NCBI RefSeq assembly: GCF_022884085.1
Contig: NZ_JAGGCS010000004.1
Span: forward strand, 114,599-178,598
DNA from: Paenirhizobium cremeum
Lineage (GTDB): Bacteria; Pseudomonadota; Alphaproteobacteria; Rhizobiales; Rhizobiaceae
Length of the DNA stretch: 64,000 bases
Reading direction: 5' to 3'
Positions within the stretch are counted from its first letter, which is position 1. Each line of letters opens with the position of its first letter. The notes beneath the pieces were generated by a model. The model did no database searches. It was not told the origin of the DNA and saw only the letters and a list, made by a program, of their open reading frames with translations. A program made the translations under genes and the position numbers. This document shows positions 58,495 through 64,000 of this stretch, piece after piece.

Positions 58495-59688
58495 ATGACC
58501 CAGGCTCGCATGAGCGAGCGCCGCACTTCGCTGATCGGCGCACTGCTGACCACCATCGGCCCCATTTCCATGGCAATCTATACCCCCGCCATGCCGGAAC
58601 TGGTAAAGGCCTTCGGGACCACCGACAGCGCAATCAAGCTCAGCCTCTCAGTCTATTTCGGCGGCTTTGCCTGCGCGCAGCTTCTCTCAGGACCAATGTC
58701 GGACGCCTTCGGTCGGCGAAAGGCGACGCTCGCCTTCCTTGCCATCTATATCGCCGGAAGCCTCACGGCGGCCTTCGCGCCTTCGGTCGAGTGGCTTCTT
58801 GTCGGTCGCCTAATTCAGGGTATCGGCGCCTCGGTCGGCGTCACCGTTTCCCGCGCGATCGTCCGAGACCAATTCACCGGTCCGGAGGCAGCCCGCATCC
58901 TCAACATGATGGGCATCATGCTGGCCATCGGTCCGGCGGCGGGACCGACGCTCGGTGGCCTTGCGCTCTCCCTGTCAGGCTGGCAGGCGATCTTCCATCT
59001 GATGGTCGGCTTCGGCATGTTCAGCGGTTTGGCCGTCAGCTTCCTGATGGCGGAAACGACGATCCCGGACAGGTCGCGCATTCGGCCGGTCCGTCTGCTG
59101 ACCGCCTATGCCACACTGATCGGCGATCTCAGAGTGTTGTTCTGCGCTCTCGTGCTGGGCGGCTGCGTCGGTGCGCTTTATGCCCAGTCGACCATGCTGC
59201 CCTTCGTGCTAATCAATCGGGTGGGGCTTACGCCCAGCCAGTTCGGTCTCGGCATGTTGATGCAGTCAGGCTTCTACTTCGCCGGCTCCGTTGCGCTGCG
59301 TTTCCTCAGCCGTCGGCTGGGCGAAAAAGGTTCCTTGCGCACCGGCCTTGCCCTTGTCGGTATCGGCGGAGCGATGATCGCACTTTCCGTCCGACTGATC
59401 GAGCCGACCTTCCTGTCGATCATGGGCCCGGTTGCCGTCTGCTCCTTCGGCATTGCCTTCGTGATCCCCTATATCACCACGGCCGGTCTCCAGCCGCATC
59501 CGGAGATAGCCGGTTCCGCAGCCGCCCTTCTCGGCTTCGTGCAGATGGGCTCGGGTTTCCTCGGCGGCCTCGCCGCAGCGACGCTCGGCGATCCGCTCAC
59601 GGCCTTCGGCACCATCATCCCCGTCATGGAGTTCACGGCAATCTTTGCCTATTTTGGCCTGCTGGCCGCCCGCCGGCGCATGGCCTGA
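58495..59688 (+). CDS. Bcr/CflA-family multidrug efflux MFS transporter
   Basis: A 397-residue carrier with twelve hydrophobic segments. Signature: GPISMAIYTPAMPELVKAFGTTDSAIKLSLSVYFGGFACAQLLSGPMSDAFGRRKATL, with motif A in the 2-3 loop (GPMSDAFGRRK) and motif C GIMLAIGPAAGPTLGG. It exports drugs such as bicyclomycin or other small molecules in relatives. A second ATG at 58510 is also possible. A bidirectional terminator separates it from argG. Confidence 0.92.
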   Translation: MTQARMSERRTSLIGALLTTIGPISMAIYTPAMPELVKAFGTTDSAIKLSLSVYFGGFACAQLLSGPMSDAFGRRKATLAFLAIYIAGSLTAAFAPSVEWLLVGRLIQGIGASVGVTVSRAIVRDQFTGPEAARILNMMGIMLAIGPAAGPTLGGLALSLSGWQAIFHLMVGFGMFSGLAVSFLMAETTIPDRSRIRPVRLLTAYATLIGDLRVLFCALVLGGCVGALYAQSTMLPFVLINRVGLTPSQFGLGMLMQSGFYFAGSVALRFLSRRLGEKGSLRTGLALVGIGGAMIALSVRLIEPTFLSIMGPVAVCSFGIAFVIPYITTAGLQPHPEIAGSAAALLGFVQMGSGFLGGLAAATLGDPLTAFGTIIPVMEFTAIFAYFGLLAARRRMA

Positions 59689-59701
59689 GCAAATCCGCAA
59701 T

Positions 59702-59735
59702 AAAAAACCGCCGGAGCCCAGACCCCGGCGGTTTT
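59702..59735. terminator. Bidirectional terminator between the MFS gene and argG
   Basis: AACCGCCGG (59706-59714) pairs perfectly with CCGGCGGTT (59725-59733). TTTT follows on the + strand, and TTTTTTATT on the minus strand after the argG stop. Confidence 0.88.
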
Positions 59736-59760
59736 GCGATTTCAATCCCGAAGGCTGCTG

Positions 59761-60984
<1,224 letters not shown>

Positions 60985-61191
60985 GATGAGAAGTCCGTTC
61001 GTGAGCGTGAGCAGCCAGGGGCATACGAACCCTTGGTTTGCGGGCACTTTTAGCGAGATTATCGCGCTGCGCAAGAGGAACGGCCCGCAGCTGAAAGAAG
61101 GACGGGACGTCCGTCATGAAGGCTTCGTGTTTGACCGGTTGGATCGAAGCCCCATATCACATGCGCTATCGTCATCAGAAGAGGGCTCCAT

Positions 61192-62043
61192 ATGCAGCAA
61201 CAGGCAATCTCAAAAGGCAATGTCGCCGTCGTCACCGGTGCTGCGTCCGGCATCGGTCTCGCAGCCGCAAAAGCCTTTGCCCGCAAGGGCATGTGCGTCG
61301 TTCTTGCCGATCTCGGCGGCGATCCCCTGGCGGATGCATGCCGGCAGGTCGCAGAACTCTCCCCGAACCCCGATACGGATATCGTGGCGATCGAGACCGA
61401 CGTCGGCAGGCTTGCCGATCTGGAAGCGCTCGAACGGGCTGTCATCCAGCGTTTCGGCCGCGTTCACCTTCTCATGAACAATGCGGGCATCCAGCCGGGC
61501 AGCAGCATTTTCGGTTCGCAGGCCAATTGGGAAAACGTTCTCACGGTCAACTTGATGGGCGTCATCAACGGCACACGGGTTTTCGGGCCGAACATGATGG
61601 CCCATGGCGAACCCGGCCTCATCATCAACACCGGCTCGAAACAGGGCATCACCACACCACCAGGCGATCCGGCCTACAACGTGTCGAAGGCGGGCGTGAA
61701 GGCCTTTACCGAGGCCCTGCAACACGAGCTTCGCAACACCGAGGGATGCCGGGTATCCGCTCACCTGCTGATCCCCGGCTGGGTCTTTACCAGGCTGACA
61801 CAGGGAGACGCCAAGACAAAGCCCGAAGGCGCCTGGACGCCGGAAGAGACAATAGCCTTCATGCTGGAGAGCATAGAGAGGGGCGATTTCTATATCCTGT
61901 GCCCCGACAACGACGTGGACCGTGCGACCGATGAAAAGCGCATCCTCTGGGCCGCCGGGGACATCGTCGAGAACCGGCCGCCATTGTCCCGCTGGCATCC
62001 GGACTATGCACAGAAGTTCAGGGCCTTTCTGAACGGTCAATAA
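61192..62043 (+). CDS. SDR-family oxidoreductase
   Basis: A 283-residue short-chain dehydrogenase. Cofactor loop TGAASGIGLAAAKAF (about 14-28), NNAG (about 98-101) and the catalytic Tyr/Lys in DPAYNVSKAGVKAFTEAL. An Asp-x-Gly after strand 2 (LADLGGD) suggests NAD(H). The C-terminal part is longer than minimal SDRs, with a DxVDRATDEKRILWAAGDIVENRPPLSRWHPDY tail. Substrate unknown. It precedes the RhtB exporter on the same strand. Confidence 0.92.
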   Translation: MQQQAISKGNVAVVTGAASGIGLAAAKAFARKGMCVVLADLGGDPLADACRQVAELSPNPDTDIVAIETDVGRLADLEALERAVIQRFGRVHLLMNNAGIQPGSSIFGSQANWENVLTVNLMGVINGTRVFGPNMMAHGEPGLIINTGSKQGITTPPGDPAYNVSKAGVKAFTEALQHELRNTEGCRVSAHLLIPGWVFTRLTQGDAKTKPEGAWTPEETIAFMLESIERGDFYILCPDNDVDRATDEKRILWAAGDIVENRPPLSRWHPDYAQKFRAFLNGQ

Positions 62044-62132
62044 GGCCGATTGGCAATCCGCCCGCGGCCCGGTATGGATGGCGCATATAGCGTCGCCCAT
62101 ACCGGGCTTCTCTCTGTTGCGGACCTGCCTCC

Positions 62133-62774
62133 ATGGAATTCATCCCGAGCCTTCCCACCCTCCTCGCTTTCAGCCTGGCTATTTTTCTGCTCGCCATCAC
62201 GCCCGGACCGGACATGACGCTCTGGATCAGCCGCTCCCTGCGCGACGGCCGGGCAACAGGGCTTATGACCCTTGCAGGCACTAGTTTCGGGATTTCCATT
62301 CACACCATGCTGGTGGCCTTCGGCATTTCGGCGCTGATCGTTGCTTCGCCCACTGCCTTCACCATCCTGAAGACCGGCGGCGCCGGCTATCTGCTGTGGC
62401 TCGCCATCCAGGCGGTGCGTCACGGCTCGAACTTCGTCGTGCGCGCCGACGGCCAGCGCCAGTCGCAGCCGGTTCAGGCTTTCCTGAACGGGCTCTGGGT
62501 CAATCTGCTGAACCCGAAGGTCATCATTTTCTTCATGACCTTCCTGCCGCAATTCGTCAGCGCCAGCGATCCGCATGTCACCGGCAAGCTGCTCTTTCTC
62601 GGCATCTGGTCGATTTTCCTGTCGCTGCCGATTGGTCTCGGCATCATCTACATGGCCGACGTCCTGTCGAGTTGGCTGCAGGCGAACCGCAAGGTTCTCC
62701 GCGCCGTCGACTACACTTTCGCTGGTGTTTTCTCGATTTTCGCCGTGAAGATCCTCTTCACCCAGGCCCGCTGA
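62133..62774 (+). CDS. LysE/RhtB-family exporter
   Basis: A 213-residue inner-membrane exporter. The start FSLAIFLLAITPGPDMTLWISRSLRDGRATGLMTLAGTSFGI and the middle block FLNGLWVNLLNPKVIIFFMTFLPQFV are RhtB signatures; about six membrane segments. It exports an amino acid or related compound. It runs convergent with the ABC transporter genes; a terminator lies between. Confidence 0.92.
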   Translation: MEFIPSLPTLLAFSLAIFLLAITPGPDMTLWISRSLRDGRATGLMTLAGTSFGISIHTMLVAFGISALIVASPTAFTILKTGGAGYLLWLAIQAVRHGSNFVVRADGQRQSQPVQAFLNGLWVNLLNPKVIIFFMTFLPQFVSASDPHVTGKLLFLGIWSIFLSLPIGLGIIYMADVLSSWLQANRKVLRAVDYTFAGVFSIFAVKILFTQAR

Positions 62775-62782
62775 ACACGAAA

Positions 62783-62814
62783 CAAAAAGGCGCCCGGGGT
62801 CGAAACCGGACGCC
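62783..62814 (-). terminator. Terminator of the ABC transporter unit
   Basis: GGCG.CCGG (62789-62797) and CCGG.CGCC (62806-62814) form a stem with one bulged position each side, followed on the minus strand by TTTTTGTTTCG. It could also stop the RhtB message. Confidence 0.75.
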
Positions 62815-62837
62815 GCTCAAGAACGCGCCTTACCGGC

Positions 62838-63632
62838 TCAGCCGATCAGTAACTCGTCGTCATCAAGCGTCTGGCCGCGAATGCGTCGGAACATGTTTAT
62901 CAGGTCTTCCACCTCGAGGTCCTTGCGGCTGTCGCCGGCAACGTCGAGAACGATCTCGCCGGCATGCAGCATGATGGTGCGGGCACCGAAATCCAGCGCC
63001 TGACGCATGGAATGCGTCACCATCAGGGTTGTCAGCTTGCGCTCCGATACAATGGACTGAGTGAGGTTCATGATGAACTCGGCCATGCCCGGGTCGAGCG
63101 CCGCCGTATGTTCGTCAAGCAACAGCACGTCGGAACCGCTGAGTGTCGCCATCACCAGAGAGACCGCCTGCCGCTGACCACCGGACAAAAGGTCCATCCG
63201 GTCGGTCATGCGATTTTCCAACCCGAGATTGAGCGCCGCCACGCGATCGCGAAATTCCCCGCGGCGATTGCCGCCAAGCGCCGCCGAAAGGCCCCGACGC
63301 TTGCCGCGCATGGCCGCAAGCGCGAGGTTCTCCTCGATGGAGAGCGCACCGCAACTGCCGGAGAGCGGATCCTGGAAGACGCGGGCCACGAGCCCGGCAC
63401 GGCTGGCGGTCGGCCTGCGAGACACATCCGCATTGCCGATGTTGACGTGGCCGGAGGTCGGCAAAACATCGCCGGCAAGCACGCCGAGCAGCGTCGACTT
63501 GCCGGCGCCGTTGGAGCCGATGACGGTGACGAAGGACCCCGTCTCGATGGTGAGACTGACGTTTTTCAGCGCTTGTTTTTGCAGCGGCGTGCCGCGGCCG
63601 AAGACGACATCGATGTTTTCGAGCGAAATCAT
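62838..63632 (-). CDS. ABC transporter ATP-binding protein, TrpXYZ-like type
   Basis: A 264-residue ABC ATPase. Walker A GSNGAGKST (about 39-47), signature LSGGQRQAVSL, Walker B VLLLDEHTA, H-loop VTHSM. Sequence features (FVTVIGSNGAGKSTLLGVLAGDVLPTSGHVNIG; DLINMFRRIRGQTLDDDELL tail) match the COG1101 branch, which pairs with a COG4120 permease and a COG2984 binding protein; such systems carry tryptophan or related solutes. Its ATG overlaps the permease stop as ATGA. Confidence 0.92.
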   Translation of the reverse strand: MISLENIDVVFGRGTPLQKQALKNVSLTIETGSFVTVIGSNGAGKSTLLGVLAGDVLPTSGHVNIGNADVSRRPTASRAGLVARVFQDPLSGSCGALSIEENLALAAMRGKRRGLSAALGGNRRGEFRDRVAALNLGLENRMTDRMDLLSGGQRQAVSLVMATLSGSDVLLLDEHTAALDPGMAEFIMNLTQSIVSERKLTTLMVTHSMRQALDFGARTIMLHAGEIVLDVAGDSRKDLEVEDLINMFRRIRGQTLDDDELLIG

Positions 63633-64000
63633 GCCGAAGCTCCTCCCCGGCGTAGTCTGGGAAGCACGAGCGCGACAGCAACCAGCACCGCCGTCACGAA
63701 GTTCAGATCGGAGGCCTTGAGGCCGAGCACGTCGCTGGACAGCGCAAGCTGGATGGCAAGGCGATAAGCGATCGAGCCGGCGACACAGCCGATAAGGGCA
63801 ACCAGCAGGCCGCGCTTGCCGAACAGTGTCTCACCGATGATGACGGCCGCAAGACCGACGACAATGGTGCCGACGCCGGAGGTAACGTCGGCAAAGCCGT
63901 TCGTCTGGGCAAACAATGCGCCGCCAAGCGCTACCAGCGCATTGGAAAGCGCGATGCCGAGATAGATCTGGTTATCCGTCTGCACGCCCTGCGCGCGAGC
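63629..64000 (-). CDS. ABC transporter permease, C-terminal part (cut by window edge)
   Basis: The last 123 residues of an inner-membrane permease: LGIALSNALVALGGALFAQTNGFADVTSGVGTIVVGLAAVIIGETLFGKRGLLVALIGCVAGSIAYRLAIQLALSSDVLGLKASDLNFVTAVLVAVALVLPRLRR is typical of COG4120 permeases. The frame runs off the right edge. Its stop overlaps the ATPase start. The binding-protein gene should lie further right. Confidence 0.9.
   Translation of the reverse strand, partial: ARAQGVQTDNQIYLGIALSNALVALGGALFAQTNGFADVTSGVGTIVVGLAAVIIGETLFGKRGLLVALIGCVAGSIAYRLAIQLALSSDVLGLKASDLNFVTAVLVAVALVLPRLRRGGASA

Overview
The window is a GC-rich stretch of alphaproteobacterial core chromosome, most likely from the order Rhizobiales and close to the Rhizobium/Agrobacterium/Shinella/Ensifer group. 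The reasons are the F1-only atpHAGDC operon, the mdh-sucC-sucD-odhA-odhB-lpd cluster with one small YciI gene inside it, the hemC-hemD-(Mic60-like)-hemY string, an Omp19-type lipoprotein and an ETFB-lysine-methyltransferase-like enzyme. This placement is inferred from gene order and protein resemblance; no search was run. I see no tRNA or rRNA gene, CRISPR array, insertion sequence, prophage or attachment site.

Left part (1-8.2 kb), the most accessory-looking: a cut membrane-protein start, a LysR regulator and an ArsR repressor with the two-cysteine layout of the persulfide sensors BigR/SqrR, then an L-lactate dehydrogenase divergent from a second LysR regulator. That regulator heads an oxidation operon on the + strand: AldA-like aldehyde dehydrogenase, enolase-superfamily sugar-acid dehydratase and FAD-dependent GMC alcohol oxidase.

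8.2-23 kb: the F1 ATP synthase operon (minus strand), a small membrane protein, priA, a chemoreceptor, a PlsC-type acyltransferase, xerC, a TraB-family protein, a DUF2867 protein and a cytochrome b561. 23-39.5 kb: a near-complete oxidative TCA block on the minus strand. sdhCDAB encodes complex II; mdh, sucCD and odhAB-lpd encode malate dehydrogenase, succinyl-CoA synthetase and the 2-oxoglutarate dehydrogenase complex. zapE and an Omp19-like lipoprotein sit between them. With the ATP synthase this makes the window largely a respiratory energy locus.

39.5-64 kb: small secreted proteins, a methyltransferase, EVE and YciI proteins, gpsA-tsaD, the divergent heme operon hemCD with a Mic60-like crista-type membrane protein and HemY, TerB and glutamine amidotransferase genes, two MFS exporters, YggT/YggU, ppa, typA, a thioesterase, an M3 peptidase, argG, an SDR, a LysE/RhtB exporter and the end of an ABC transporter of the TrpXYZ-like type that continues past the right edge.

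Many intergenic hairpins and terminators could be read directly, including hairpins inside the atpD-atpC and sucD-odhA gaps that may set subunit ratios. Nothing here is clearly a new defence or mobile system. The best leads are the dithiol ArsR repressor with its near-perfect 18-base dyad, the Mic60/HemY pair in the heme operon, the LysR-controlled oxidation operon, and several unassigned secreted proteins.
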